From Corbicula japonica (taxonomy: Eukaryota > Mollusca > Bivalvia > Venerida > Cyrenidae), in NCBI GenBank assembly GCA_038501625.1, contig JAZAYU010000034.1, forward strand, positions 682,001 to 746,000: 64,000 bases of DNA, written 5' to 3'. The translations under genes and the position numbers were made by a program. The notes beneath the pieces were generated by a model. It had not been told where the DNA came from, ran no database searches, and saw nothing but the letters and a program-made list of their open reading frames with translations. Positions 47,001 to 59,284 of this stretch are shown in pieces. Position 1 is the first letter of the stretch; the number at the start of each line of letters is the position of its first letter.

Positions 47001-49009
47001 CTCTACTGAGAGCCCTGTATTAATAAACAGTACATGCATTGCATATTCTGTTAATTAATAAAATCAGTCAATTGTATTCACATTGACCATGTTATTGGGC
47101 CTCGGGCTGTCATATTTACCCCTCGGCCTTCTGCCTCGGGCATATATGACTACCTTTGGCCCAATAACAAGGCCAACATTAATTCACTTGATTAATAACA
47201 TTATATAATATTCATCTGTGTGCCACCTTGCACAAACATGATGGGTTCTTGTAGTTGCTTATTCGTTTATTAAGTAGGGTTATCTCATATAAATGTGTCT
47301 CAAAAATCCAATGCTGTTTCCATTTTCACAGTAAGTAACTTGACCCTTTCAGGGCTGGATAAATTTTGTTGTTTTTTTTGTAACTAGTCCAGGACTAGCT
47401 GGGTACACATTTGAGCATGTCTCACATTGCGCTAATAAGCGAATTCTGATTGATCAGTCTTTACAGTAAAGAAAGAAACAGAAAATTCAAAAGGAAGCGT
47501 TACATGGGGGCTTGATAATGTTAAAACAGATCTCAAAACATGTTATTTTGTAATAAACTTATTGCTGTTGTAATATGATATGGACATTGTGCTAAAAGAG
47601 AACGGCGCATATCAAATTAAAGTTTAAACTAGTCTGCACTAAAAAAATTGAGCTAGCCCATGGGCAAGCAATCAGATAGTTTGAGATTGTCTTATACAAT
47701 TTCAGCTTCTCCAGGGTGTCGGGCTAGTGGGTTTGTCCAGCCCTGCCTTTACTCCATTTAGTATTTACACGCCATTTTACCACATGGGCAACCAGTGTAA
47801 ATCCAGATCAGATAGAGATAACACAGGTGTAGTTCCAGATCAGCCTGCACATCAGACATTGATGTGGTCTGATCTTTATCTTCTCTGTTCATTTTCTACA
47901 TTTAAAGCTCCTTTTAACTGGAAGCAGATGTGTGAGCACCTAGATCTACAATAGTTGCTCATGTTTTAAAAGGTGTATCCTTCGAGTAAAATGAAGTATC
48001 AAAATGCAGGTGTGTTATTGTAATAATTAACCCTTTACTACATATATACACATTTTCATGCCTGTGCAACCAGTGTAGAGATCCAGATCAGATGGCAGAT
48101 CTGATCTGGATCTGCACTGGTCACATTGTGGTCAGAAATAACCTATTAAATAAAAAAGCTAACAGTTTAGATCCTAATCAGGCAGTATGGTGGATCTAGA
48201 TCTACACTGATCACCAATGACATATATACATGGAGGAATAGGTTGGGATAAATTGAGCCAATAGGAATTGAATATGGCATGAAGCTTACATCAGAAAAAC
48301 CTCCTTTGTGTTATTAATAAAAAAAATACCTTAAACATGAATTATGACAACAGTGTCTGTTAACCTGCAACAGCAATTTATGTACATCTTCATTAGCAAC
48401 AAAAAGTGCAGTGAAATTGACTTGGGTTATTTGTTATGATTTAAAATACAACATTTATTTTCAGCCATGTGTATTATCAGTCAAGTGAAAGCTGTGGACT
48501 TGAAAGGTCTGCAGATTTGGTAGAAATCAAGGGAGCAGAATATGAATGTTACTGTAGAAAATGGAGACAAGGTTTGCATTTTTTATTTTCATGTATTAGA
48601 GCTGCATGAATGTTTGATAGAGAGACACTAAATCTATCTGTATATGTTGGTATTTGTATTTTTATATCTTGTAACAAGAAAACATAAAATTGTGTTTGTA
48701 TGTATGTGAAGATTTGTGAGACCTCAGTTCACAAGAAAATTAATCATCCTATATAAAAGTTACTGTGTTGTTTTTGACCCTTTCTTCCATGAACACATGA
48801 CATGAGTGACCAGTGTATACCCAGTTCAGCAGGCATATCTGTGCAGTCTTAACAGGATCTACATGGTTCATAATAAGATTTGTGAGGCTATTTCTTACAA
48901 ATATGCAAACTGTAGATTCCAATCAGATCCAGATCAGACACCAAAGTTGTTCTTGCAGATCTATTGTTTTCCAGGTGTCCACTAGCTGCTGAATGTCAAG
49001 CATCATTTT
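44071..49009. other. Long non-coding stretch with scattered repeats
   Basis: No supported gene. Contents noted: a hairpin CAGGGTCTA/TAGACCCTG near 45590-45617; an 80-base inverted repeat GTTATTGGGCC...GGCCCAATAAC at 47091-47168; and several copies of a motif built from ACCAGTGTAGATCCAGATCAG near 47785-47950, 48065-48125, 48170-48220 and 48810-48960. Exon-like open pieces (46765-46794, 48471-48566) do not join in any consistent frame. Confidence 0.4.
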
Positions 49010-49922
49010 TGTGTCGCCCTTTCAAAGAAAAGGTGATACATAGGGATCACTTTGTCTGTCTGTCCATCTGTCCGTCCATCCTGAAAACTTAATGTTGGTT
49101 ACAACTTTGCCATTTCTTAATATTTCTTCATGAAATTTTCAAATTATATTGATTGTGACAACATGCTTGAGCTGATGTAAATTTTCAGGTCAAGGTCACA
49201 TTTGTTAATCCTTTTCTTAATATACTCAACAAAAATAAAAAGTATCCACTTTCCTTTCTTAAATTTTGTAAAATTTGAAAATGAAAACTTAAATTTCTAA
49301 ATGTGAACAAATTTGCATTTATGTTATAATTGCAAAGAGATAATGTGTTCTTGAAAATCGACAGCCACAACTTAGTTATCTTTCCATTTGTTATAATTAG
49401 GGTTTCAGTTAAAAGTCAGTGATTTTTAAAAGTATTTACATTTATTTGAATTAAATCAATTTTCCTTACCGCTTGTGATCAATAAAATCACAAAACATTA
49501 ATTAATAAAACAACAAGTCCTCGATAAGCAACGCTGAAACTCCAACCATTTTCAATTACCTCCCTTTAAATTGAATATGTAGTGTTTTGTAATCCATTAT
49601 TAATTGTTCTTCGACTGACAGTTGCTCAGGTCTTGGTGTGAAAAATTAGGGGCATGAAAAATTAAACTTGAAAACAACTGAGATTAACTAACAAAACACC
49701 ATTTAAAGCGTACCTGATTAAATGAAAATATGTAAATGAGAATATAAGCATAAAAAGTGGATACTTTTTATTTTTGTTCAGTATATTTCTACATCAAACT
49801 TTCCAATTATATTGCTCATGACAACACACTCATCATGACTCCAAGTTCTTTATGTCAAAGTGGGGGTTATTCCCCTTCTTTTTCTTGCATTTTTAACCTT
49901 ACATAGCTCCCAGGGCGACACA
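49010..49922. mobile_element. TGTGTCGCC-type element interrupted by a second element
   Basis: TGTGTCGCCCT (49010-49020) and AGGGCGACACA (49912-49922) are a perfect 11 bp inverted repeat. A subterminal hairpin with GAAAAGGTGATACA and then CATAGGGATC mirrors the left end of the element at 25097, so the two are related. TCTGTCTGTCCATC (an ACGG-type tract on the other strand) follows. A 565-base element is nested at 49221-49785. Confidence 0.7.
49221..49785. mobile_element. 565 bp inverted-repeat MITE, intact copy
   Basis: TATACTCAAC plus AAAAATAAAAAGTATCCACTT and the matching right end AAAGTGGATACTTTTTATTT then GTTCAGTATA form inverted repeats of about 32 bases. The interior is AT-rich and non-coding and matches the copy at 31054-33928. 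It is inserted in the element 49010-49922, so it is the younger of the two. Confidence 0.75.
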
Positions 49923-50184
49923 AGTGAACACACATCTAGTGTAACCTATTCGTTGATTCAGGCAATTAATAACCAAAATTACCCTTAATTTAAGGGAAAC
50001 AAAGACACTTCAGCAAAAATCATTGGAGTCAAAATGAGGTTTTTTAATTTTTTTTTAATTTTCAAAAGTCAAAAGGTCATTTCCTGGGTCAAATGGAACC
50101 CCTGGTTGTCTTTATGATTAAAGGCGTCTCCAAGGAGTGAAGTTCATCATAAGAAATGAGAAAAATATTTTTCTATTAGAAAAA

Positions 50185-50340
50185 AAGTGAAATATGCATA
50201 TCGGGAATTGCAACATTCAGAAGACACAGCATCCCCACACAGCCAAAGAGAGAGCATGGTTAATAAAATGGTAAGTTTCAAAACAGACACCATAAACGAT
50301 GAACTAAATGAGAACCCAAGGGTTACCATGTCAAGAGTCG
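50185..50340 (+). repeat. Naiad 3-prime-end fragment
   Basis: AAAAAAAGTGAAATATGCATATC, then GCAACATTCAG, ATCCCCACACAGCC and GGGTTACCATG. It is moderately diverged and truncated where the full element continues into GGAACGGTCAG. Confidence 0.7.
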
Positions 50341-52422
50341 GGATTAATGTAGTATTGCCAGGGCAAGAATAGCAATATTATTGGACAAAACTAATTTATT
50401 GTCAAATATTTATCAGTTTTTAATGTCGACAAATAAATTCCAAAAATCATAGACCATATATTATTCTTGAACTTCAATATAAATAGGTTATTTGTTGAAA
50501 TTAATATTTCAGGATAACAGCTTCACATGGAATGCTGTGAGGAGACCAGTTTGACAATTCTGTCTATGACTGTCTGAAGGAGCGTACCGCCTTTATATTT
50601 ACACTAATTCCTGCAATGGAGCATGCTGCTTTTGTAATGGACAAGAATAAAAAAATCACAAATGTCGCTACACCTCATTGAAAAAACATCAATTGACAAA
50701 AAAGCATCGGTGTAATTGTGTGTTTGAACATTATTTGCTGAATAATAGAACCATTGAAAAAAAAAACATAGTGTCACTTATAGTATATTTAAATCATGTC
50801 ACCCAATTGTGTTTGTTGATTTCAAGTTTGAATATTCAAAAATTATGACAAGCTTAGCTACTCTTTCTGTCATCGGTGACACCGTATCTCAACTCAGAAT
50901 TTTAGGTGCTGTCTAATGATACTGTGCTTGCAAACAACTGCTCACAGGATTCTTCCAAACTTTACAAAAGTATTCACAACATTAAGGTAATATTCCATAT
51001 GTCATTGCACTCTCATTGATAAAATGAAAAATTAAAAAATCTGTCTAAATGCAAAATGCAAGGACGAAAGGAGTAATACCTTTAAATAAAGTGTAGTGTC
51101 TGAGAACTGTGACCAGCTTTGTTTCACTGTTGACCATATCATGACCTATGAAGTATGATATCATCCACTAAATTTTGATTGTTCAATTCTGAGACAGGCA
51201 GTGCCTTATTTCATATTATCGTCCACAGGTCCAATCATATTCTAATTATGACTTTAGACATATTGTCCTACCCCCAGGTTCACTTCCCATGTCACCGCGT
51301 CTGCAAACTTGATAATAGTATTTGTCTTCACTTGTTAATTGGACCCGTAATGTTTTTGAGGTCGAAGATCTATGTCTCAGAGGACATATAGTAAATTGGT
51401 CCCCGTTCTTGAGACTAAAGTTTGTTTCTGGTCAAACTTTATCAAACCCGCACTCTTTATCAAAAATCCATCGCTTTTAAATTATGTTTTGATGGCCGAC
51501 CCATCAGTACCTTCAGTCCTTTGATTATGTATGGACTTGGCTTCAAACTTAATAAATCCACAAATTTGAGCTTTTCCAGATTAAAATAAATCGGTTGGAA
51601 ATTCATTTTAGATACAGATGCAATTGATGATACAATTTCTGGTATTACCTCAGAACATGGAGAAGAGCGTGTGAGACATAAACCAACATAACCAGACATA
51701 AACATTACATTAACATAAACTAATAGTACTTTCAACTCATAGTCTAAATTATTTGGGGTCGATATGTCTTTGGGGTTTAATTATATGGATCGCAACGTTT
51801 TTTATGTTGAATTCTCCAAGTCAAGAAGTCAGCCAGCCATATGCTGATTGAAATTTCTTTTGCTGGTTGAAATTTTCTGGCTTTTGGGCACTCTCTTACA
51901 CTATGGCTCATTACAATCACCTATGTTATAGGCTGTGACTACTTTCAGCTACTTTTACTTTTACTTAAAAATAGTTCACCAATTACATTAAAAATTGCTT
52001 GGTTTAATTGAAAGATAGTAAAGATTTTTGTCATTTATTTTACCACAAGCTTTCAAATTCATAATTATGACTGTATAAAATAAGGCTGTCGAGTTTGGTA
52101 AAAAATCTTGACATTCAGCCATTCGCAGAGATGAAAAGTGAGTGTAAGGAACGACAACTCTGCGAATTAGATTGGCTATTAGGTATAGAAGTATATGGTT
52201 CTAAAGATTGCTGATAGTAAACCTCTTGTTAAAGAATATCGTAGGCTGATTATTTGAGAAGGTTACAAACAGCAAACTCAACGATCTGAAAAATGTTTGA
52301 TTAGCATTAAGAGACTCCGACAAGCGAACAGACATCAAGCTCTTGGGCCATCAAAGTTTACACCATTTAGTCAGAGAGGTTTAACCAGCAAATTATACGG
52401 CAAAATAATTTTATACCTCCCC

Positions 52423-52453
<31 letters not shown>

Positions 52454-53256
52454 AACAACAACAACAAAAAAACAAACAAGTAATGCCCGAGAAGTATTCA
52501 TTCAGTAAACCATTTGGATATAGATAATTACAACCAACACACAAGTAAACTCTACCGACTTTGATCTATCCCAAACTTTGTGTACTGTTGTCTGTCTTTT
52601 GCTGTATTTTCAGATAAACTTTACCATTTCATGATCAGTAGCGTAAATTCTCCAGATAAAAGAATAGTTTCGCCCTAAACCAGAAAACAATGAGCAGAGC
52701 GAAATAGAATATATATAGTATTTTATTTCAACATTTTATGATAGAAATAACTAACTTTCAGATGTAGTTTCATTTCGAAGAAATTCTTCATTTTAAAAGT
52801 TGGTTGTAACAAAGAAATCGTTCGTACTTATGATTTAATAATAAAAACCAATACACTAAGCATTAGTGTCAATACAAACGTTGTGTGTCGATTATACTTA
52901 AATATTGTCGGTGTTCATTTACTTAGATATTTTGCAAGAAAATACAAAAATACAAACAACAGACAGTATAAATAAACTTCTCAGCATTTGATTGCGTTTT
53001 AGTCAGATTACATAAACAATACAAAAGAGACAAAAAACTTGATCTCTGGGAAATGTTAATTATTAAATTTATATCTGCTGAAATAGTGAAAATGTTAACG
53101 AATCGCGTCAACACAACGCCATATCTGAAAATTCAAATTAATATAAACTATAATCAATACCCTTGGATTTATTTTGAAATTTTCATCGACACCCGACTTT
53201 CAAAGAAAACTTATTTCCTGAAGGTTGTGCCAATCTGCTGTAAATGCAGTTACCAT
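50341..53256. other. Non-coding stretch, low-complexity block at 52418
   Basis: No supported gene. A run of about 26 C followed by an A/ACA-rich run lies at 52418-52480. Open frames crossing it are artefacts. The remainder is AT-rich and unique by eye. Confidence 0.4.
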
Positions 53257-53579
53257 TTAATGACCTCTTATTTGCAAATGTTTGACACTGTTCATAAAGT
53301 CTGAATGTATGTCAATATTATCCAATATAACTAACTTTTTATCGCCTTCTTCACCCCGAAATCTATTCCAGCAGTTACAATTTTATCACGAATTATTTCC
53401 AGCAGCTTCCAAATAGACTCGACAAAGAAATGCTTCGGTTTCCTTGAAATTGATTCGTTTTCCCATATGTACCTGTGATTGCCCTTCTCGTCAAATCCAA
53501 CATAAATCCTACCTGAGGGTTTCTTAACACCCTTTGCACAGACAGTTACAGGTTCATGTTCTGCAAAATGTAGATAAAC
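53257..53579 (-). repeat. First copy of a 323 bp tandem duplication
   Basis: Appears identical to 53580-53902. On the minus strand it carries the 3-prime part of the small gene at 53654-54031, including an acceptor-like TTTTGCAG at its upstream edge and the same TAG stop (at 53331). The upstream frame already stops in the other copy, so this copy is either untranslated 3-prime sequence or an alternative terminal exon. Confidence 0.75.
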
Positions 53580-53653
53580 TTAATGACCTCTTATTTGCAA
53601 ATGTTTGACACTGTTCATAAAGTCTGAATGTATGTCAATATTATCCAATATAA

Positions 53654-54031
53654 CTAACTTTTTATCGCCTTCTTCACCCCGAAATCTATTCCAGCAGTTA
53701 CAATTTTATCACGAATTATTTCCAGCAGCTTCCAAATAGACTCGACAAAGAAATGCTTCGGTTTCCTTGAAATTGATTCGTTTTCCCATATGTACCTGTG
53801 ATTGCCCTTCTCGTCAAATCCAACATAAATCCTACCTGAGGGTTTCTTAACACCCTTTGCACAGACAGTTACAGGTTCATGTTCTGCAAAATGTAGATAA
53901 ACTTCAACATTTTCCAGGCTTTTGATCTCCTCTGCTACTTTACACACTGCAAATCGAAACAATTGTTTGTCCTTTTCCGTGAGAGAATCGATTACAGATT
54001 TTACCCCTTGGACCATAACATCAGTGGTTAA
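53654..54031 (-). CDS. Small gene of unknown function, 3-prime coding exon
   Basis: Follows the minus-strand acceptor TTTATTTCAG at 54032-54041 and reads in phase 0 for 125 residues to TAG. I do not know its function. It contains DKQLFRFAVCKVAEE, NVEVYLHFAEHEPV, then GRIYVGFDEKGNHRYIW and a basic C-terminal helix. The order NVEV ... FDEKGNxR resembles NAEV ... FDGLGTPR in the plus-strand gene at 59818-60916, whose coding exon also starts with Leu in phase 0, so the two look like diverged paralogues. The first coding exon should lie upstream (above 54300) but was not located. The last 249 coding bases lie within the tandem duplication. Confidence 0.5.
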   Translation of the reverse strand, partial: LTTDVMVQGVKSVIDSLTEKDKQLFRFAVCKVAEEIKSLENVEVYLHFAEHEPVTVCAKGVKKPSGRIYVGFDEKGNHRYIWENESISRKPKHFFVESIWKLLEIIRDKIVTAGIDFGVKKAIKS

Positions 54032-54061
54032 CTGAAATAAAGATGTCTTTTTTTATAGTTT

Positions 54062-54262
54062 CTTCAAATTATTTTGCCACTGACCGTTCCAAGGCGGTAA
54101 CCCCAAGGTCTCTCATTTTCGTTAATTGTTTTTGGTGTTTTATTTGACTTTGACATACTTATTAACACGTGCTCTGTTTTACTTTTTCCCTCTTCTTTTT
54201 CGCTGTGTGGGGAGGCTAGGTTTTGTGTTTGGCGATTAGTGATATACATATGCCACTTTTTT
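54062..54262 (-). repeat. Naiad 3-prime-end fragment (reverse)
   Basis: The reverse complement reads GTGGCATATGTATATCACTA, then CACACAGCG, GTTACCGCCTTGGAACGGTC and AGTGGCAAAAT, following the element's 3-prime UTR with moderate divergence. Confidence 0.7.
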
Positions 54263-54428
54263 CAAAACATTTTCGATTTTTTTCCGTTAACAAGGTATGA
54301 AAACATTTATGTTGGTTAAAATGTGTGAAATCCGGATATCTTTGCTGTTGCCTTAAAAAAGTCTTATGATTTTAATTTAATATCCTTATGAACACAATGA
54401 ATTATATATTCATTTTTTTTAATGATAG

Positions 54429-55947
54429 CAATAATAATAATAATAATCTCTTTATTTTAAGTAGGTAACTCATTAAGACAAAATCTATGACAACAAAATT
54501 AATACAAACAAATACAATATTTGCAAGTATAAAAAAATAGTCAAATGAAGAAATTGCTTATTTTCAATGAGGACTTCTAAAATGGATAAACGAAAAAAAA
54601 TAAATAAACAAACAAACAAACAAAAACATATATTACAACATATAAAACATCAATACTTAAAGACAGACACAATTAATCATATACATTATACATGCTATAG
54701 GCAAATTTCGATTACAAATATGCATCGTGTAAAATTATGTGAAAAACTATATACAAATACAAAAGTAATAACAATTTAAAGAGGTTGTATTTCAAACAAG
54801 TAAGTTTTTAAATTTTTTTTAAATAAATATATGGAAGAAACAGATCTAATTTCATAAGGGATATCATTCCATACGCTCATACCTGTATAGCTGAAACATT
54901 TTTAATTAAGTTAGTTTTACCTTTTTAGTGTTCAATATCAGTTCTTGAAGAAGATCGCAAGTTATACCGAGAGTTATTTGATACTTTTACATGGTTAGTG
55001 ATGTATTTTGGAACCAAATTATGTATAGATTTGTAGACCAACAGTGCAGTGTGATATTTACATCTTGATTCAAAAGAAAGCCATTTTAGGATATGAAAAA
55101 GATCTTTCGTAGGTGTGCGAACAGGTTTTTTAAGAATTATTCTTGCTGCTCTTTTTTGAATTTTGTATATTCTATTTAAGTCGCGACGGTTACCGTTACT
55201 CCAAACAATACAACCATATTCAAAAGTAGATGCAATATATGCATTATAGAAGAGTTGTTTGATTTCCTTTGTTAGAAAGAATGATATTCGTTAAAGTAAA
55301 CATAATTTTGATGCAAGTTTCTTACAAGTTTGATTTATATGGGTACTCCAGTTAAGACAGTTGTCAATATAGACGCCTAGTAATTTTTGTGATTTTACAT
55401 TTTGAAGCAATTTATTCCCAACAGATAATTTGAGTTCATGGTTATTATTGATCCTTTGCTTTGAATCAATGATCATACATGTTGTTTTGATTGGGTTTAT
55501 GATCATGTTATTTATTGAACACCATTTTTGCGTTTCGTTTAAACTTAACTGTAGTTTCATTTGTACTACTTCTAGTTTGCAATCAGATGCGTGTATAGTT
55601 GCGTCATCAGCATACATATCGACCCCTGATGTAATTTTTAGCGGTAAATCATTTACGTATAATAAAAATAAAAGGGAGCCTATGATTGAGCCCTGGGGTA
55701 CACCAGAAATAATATGACGAGTTTGTGATCGTATTGCACCATTTTTAATTAACTGTTTTCTGTTTGAGAGGTATGATTTGAAAAAAGGTATAGCGTTTTT
55801 TGAGAAGTGATATAATTTTAATTTATAAAGAATGATGTCATGGTCAACTAGATCAAAAGCTTTTTTTAAATCTAAAAATATTGTTCCAATCATTAATGAC
55901 AGTTGGAACAGCCATGTTGACACCACAAAGCATTTTTTTTGCACCAT
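54429..55947 (-). mobile_element. Non-LTR retrotransposon, 3-prime part with RT
   Basis: The longest frame (55947-55291) reads FLDLKKAFDLVDHDIILYKL, GVPQGSIIGSLLFLLYVNDL and the catalytic MYADDATIHA, then LLGVYIDNCLNW: RT motifs of the CR1/L2/Jockey branch. After one stop near 55290 the same frame continues with FYNAYIASTFEYGCIVWSN, the usual C-terminal segment, to about 54930. The element ends at a (TTA)n tail at 54429-54447, a microsatellite end typical of this group. The 5-prime half, including the endonuclease, is missing, and the internal stop marks it as dead. Confidence 0.75.
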
Positions 55948-56059
55948 CTGGTTTCAAAATGTGAGCGCGCCATGCCGTCGCAAGTCAAAACATAAGTTAA
56001 ATTACACACGCACAGTTTCAAGCAGAAAAATAAACATGTTCGTGATTAATTAAGCCATT

Positions 56060-57240
56060 TTTTATGTTGCGTTGTTGAAGTTTTCGAGGATATTGTTTCA
56101 TATTCAAACACAAATGTTGTTTTGATTTTTTTACCTAACTCTAACCATTCTTACTTCTGACTATATAGAAATCAATTTACAGTTCTAAGGCATTAAAATA
56201 ACAATTATATTAAAATAATTGTTTTTCTGGTTTCGAAACAAAAGTATTTAATATATTGTTAGTTTTGACACTTATAATGGTAATGTTTGATGAGTGGGTA
56301 AGAGCTATGTGTCACTTTATCATGTCACATTCACGCATTATCTTTGTGAAAGCAAATATTTCAAAGCAAAACTATTTAAATGTAAATCACACAAAAAGTA
56401 TTACCAAACACCTAACAAAAAAAACAGTAAGATTGTGTACTTTTGTGTTTCGATCTCCTTAAAATGAGACAGGAGCTTGCGAACCCCAAAACTTGCGTTA
56501 TTTTTGCAGTTGAGTATAGTTACAACTTAGCTTTCGTCCGCTCCCATCTTGTATATTGGTAGTCTGAAGCAAATATCTTAAGACAAAAATAAAGGTGAAC
56601 CGTTGGTGGTATTGGCATGTTACGTTAAATTAGATTGTTACTGGTATAAGTTTGATCTATTTGCTTTAAAATTTGTTTGAGAGCTGACGCGTAAATTATA
56701 TTGCCGATCGATTAGATACAAGTATAAACCTTGTCACAATTCGTCATAAATCATAACATAATAACATGATCCTTACTGAATTATTCTGATACGGTTTTAA
56801 AATCGAATAGTAAGAATGAATTTTTGATTGTGCTTTATATGCCCCTCCCTCACTCTTTAAGAATGGGGTGCATACAGATTTGCGCTTGTTTTAACATCAA
56901 GCTGTCGTTAATATACTGCCATCAATGGTCATAAATGGTCATTCATCAAAAATAGGCCAACGATTCAATACGTATCGACATGAAAAAAGTTTTTCTTAAA
57001 AAAAAACTTGTATATTACTGTCCAAAAAGATGTTTTATTCAATGAATATAATATAAATTAATTCACCGCAAAATTAGAAAAGAAAGTAAATGCTATCGTT
57101 AATCACATTTAGTGTATTCTAATCTGAAATTATTTGAAATACTCATTTATTTATAATTTACAATTTACTGTTTAAACATCATTGAAGTAATGAATTCATG
57201 TATAAGAACAGTTTCTTTAAATTTGAAAGAAGTGAATGCA
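56060..57240. other. AT-rich stretch, no gene seen
   Basis: Contains one small remnant, ATATGCCCCTCCC...GGGGTGCATA at 56838-56877, resembling the ends of the element at 2310-2557 joined together. Otherwise nothing was recognised. Confidence 0.4.
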
Positions 57241-57720
57241 CAGTGTACACTCGAAAGTCCGACCCTACTTCCGATAGCGCTGACTATACACATAGCCATC
57301 ACGAAGAAGCTGGTTAAAAAGTGGGTAAGAAATTGAATAAAGAGTAATTATTTCATTCTTTTACTTTTAATACTTAGACTAGCAAGAAATAGAGTGCGTC
57401 GAGTTATAAAATGAACGTGATACAACGTTAACTTCGAAAAAATACGATCGATCACCAAAATTTACAAAAAAAATGTCAATCGTGTCACTTCAAACGTCCA
57501 TTTCAAAGCTTTATTTACAATGTTTGGCCGAAATTCGTTTTACTATGTGAAGTATATTCATTACCGTATCACTTCATGTAGTTAAATCTTGTCCCAACCC
57601 GCTAGTTTTCGAAAAACTCGAATTTTCATTTGCACTGGTAGTGTGACAAGATGGTACGGCTACTAGCCAATTGACAGTCCGGCTACTAGAGTTTTCTTCT
57701 AAAAAATGGTACGGCTACTA
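57241..57720 (+). repeat. Left arm of a large inverted repeat
   Basis: Starts CAGTGTACACTCGAAAGTCC and ends at a repeated GGTACGGCTACTAG motif. Its reverse complement matches 59285-59766 along nearly the whole 480 bases, with small indels and roughly nine in ten bases equal by eye. Confidence 0.8.
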
Positions 57721-58028
57721 GTCGTCCCCGAATCATTCAGTGGTCTGAGAAATAAACATTAATGGCGAGTTTATTTAATGAAATTATATATATACAAGAG
57801 ACCTTTGATGCGTAGCAATAAGGGTCGCCGCAGAAATCATTAGATTTTTATTATACAACGGTTACAATGGGATGCAATGGAAATAAACAATGGCACTGAA
57901 GTGTACACTATTAAATGGCTTGACAATCTCACAGCCTTAATTAAAATTGCTTAAAATTCTATTGACATCGTTTATTGACGCAAAACCTTTAAAGATGTCG
58001 TAACGCAAAAAAAATGTCTGGCTGGTAA

Positions 58029-58271
58029 GGCCAGAGAAAATAAATTATTAGATTCTCGTCCGGATTTTGGGAAAAAAGGGGCTGGTGGGCACTTTTTAAT
58101 TTTTATTTTTTATTCACGAAATACCTTATGAAGGTATTTCGGGATGGTCTAAAACCCGTTCTGTACGGAACAGATTATGTTTCGAATTGTTTACCAATAA
58201 TTTGTTTGGGGCGGGTGGTTTTGGACAGGGGCGGGCGGGGATGAGAATCTAAAATATTGTTTTCTCTGGCC
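58029..58271. mobile_element. MITE with GGCCAGAG ends and TAA duplications
   Basis: GGCCAGAGAAAATAAATTAT...GAGAATCTAAAATATTGTTTTCTCTGGCC gives inverted ends of roughly 30 bases, perfect for the outer eight. TAA precedes and follows directly (58026-58028 and 58272-58274), the three-base target expected of PIF/Harbinger elements. It lies in the loop between the two large inverted arms. Confidence 0.65.
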
Positions 58272-58394
58272 TAAGAGGAAACCATGGGCTGAACATCGGA
58301 GTTGGATTTAAGACAATGTTTTCGCCACTCTAGAACTCATTTAGGTGAACATTTGTGTGAAGTTTTACAAAATTCCTCCATTCATATAGGAGAA

Positions 58395-58705
58395 ATGGTC
58401 AGGACAAATCAGGACGGACGCACGCACGCACGCACATACACCGAACCGCCAAAAGTGGCGACTAAGTCGAGCTAACCGCAAGCGGGATCGACAAAAATAT
58501 GTTTTAGCCAATCTATAAAAGATTTGTATTAGATTGCAACCATTAGCAGACACTTATTGCAAACCACTCAGAAGCCCAAATCACCATGTACAAAAGCACT
58601 TTTTACAATCAATCAACAAAAGTGGCGACTAAGTCGAGCTAACCGCAAGCGGGCTTGACAAAAATATGTTTTAGCCAAAAGCACTTCTTACAATCAACAA
58701 AACTC

Positions 58706-58754
<49 letters not shown>

Positions 58755-58760
58755 TGTATG
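58395..58760. repeat. Pearl-like remnant: repeated segment and (CGTG)n
   Basis: A segment with AAAAGTGGCGACTAAGTCGAG, CTAACCGCAAGCGGG and AAAATATGTTTTAGCCA occurs twice (58449-58507 and 58616-58678). GGACGGACGCACGCACGCAC precedes the first, and a (CGTG)n microsatellite follows the second at 58707-58756. Confidence 0.6.
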
Positions 58761-59284
58761 GGGAATAGGCTATACGGACCTGGGGAAATGCATTTGGGCT
58801 TCTAGAGTAAGTCGAGTTGATTAAGAAGTTATTTTGCATCGTTGCAAATAGTGCGTAAAATAGAAATAATTAGGCACAAATTTTTACCAATTCATTTGAA
58901 TGTGGAGTAACTATACACGAGTTTTGTGGTCGCTTTCAAGATTTGTTATCATTTCGCCAGAAACCAAATATCAAATATGTACTTTCTATGCAGTATGTTT
59001 CAAAATGTGACTGTTCTGCTGAAAGAAAATAGTGAAGCAAGTCTATTTTGTACGTACATGTATATGGGCGGACTTTTTAAATATGATTTACGAAAATAGA
59101 GAAGTCGAAAGTATATTTGTAACGGGGATTGCGGCATACTGCTACAGAGATAATAGGCGATGAAAATTATCAAAATATTTCATTTTTAGCCAATATTCAA
59201 ACTATTTTAGAGATATTTAATAATAATTTATAATATGACGTCAGAACAACAACAAAATTGATGAAAAAGATTATTTAGTCAACC

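Noticed and set aside
48471..48566. Coding exon following TTTTCAG
   Set aside because: Its long open frame cannot be joined in phase to the exon-like piece at 46765-46794, and no domain is seen.
52297..52527. Proline-rich small protein
   Set aside because: The proline run is a poly-C tract; there is no splice or homology support.
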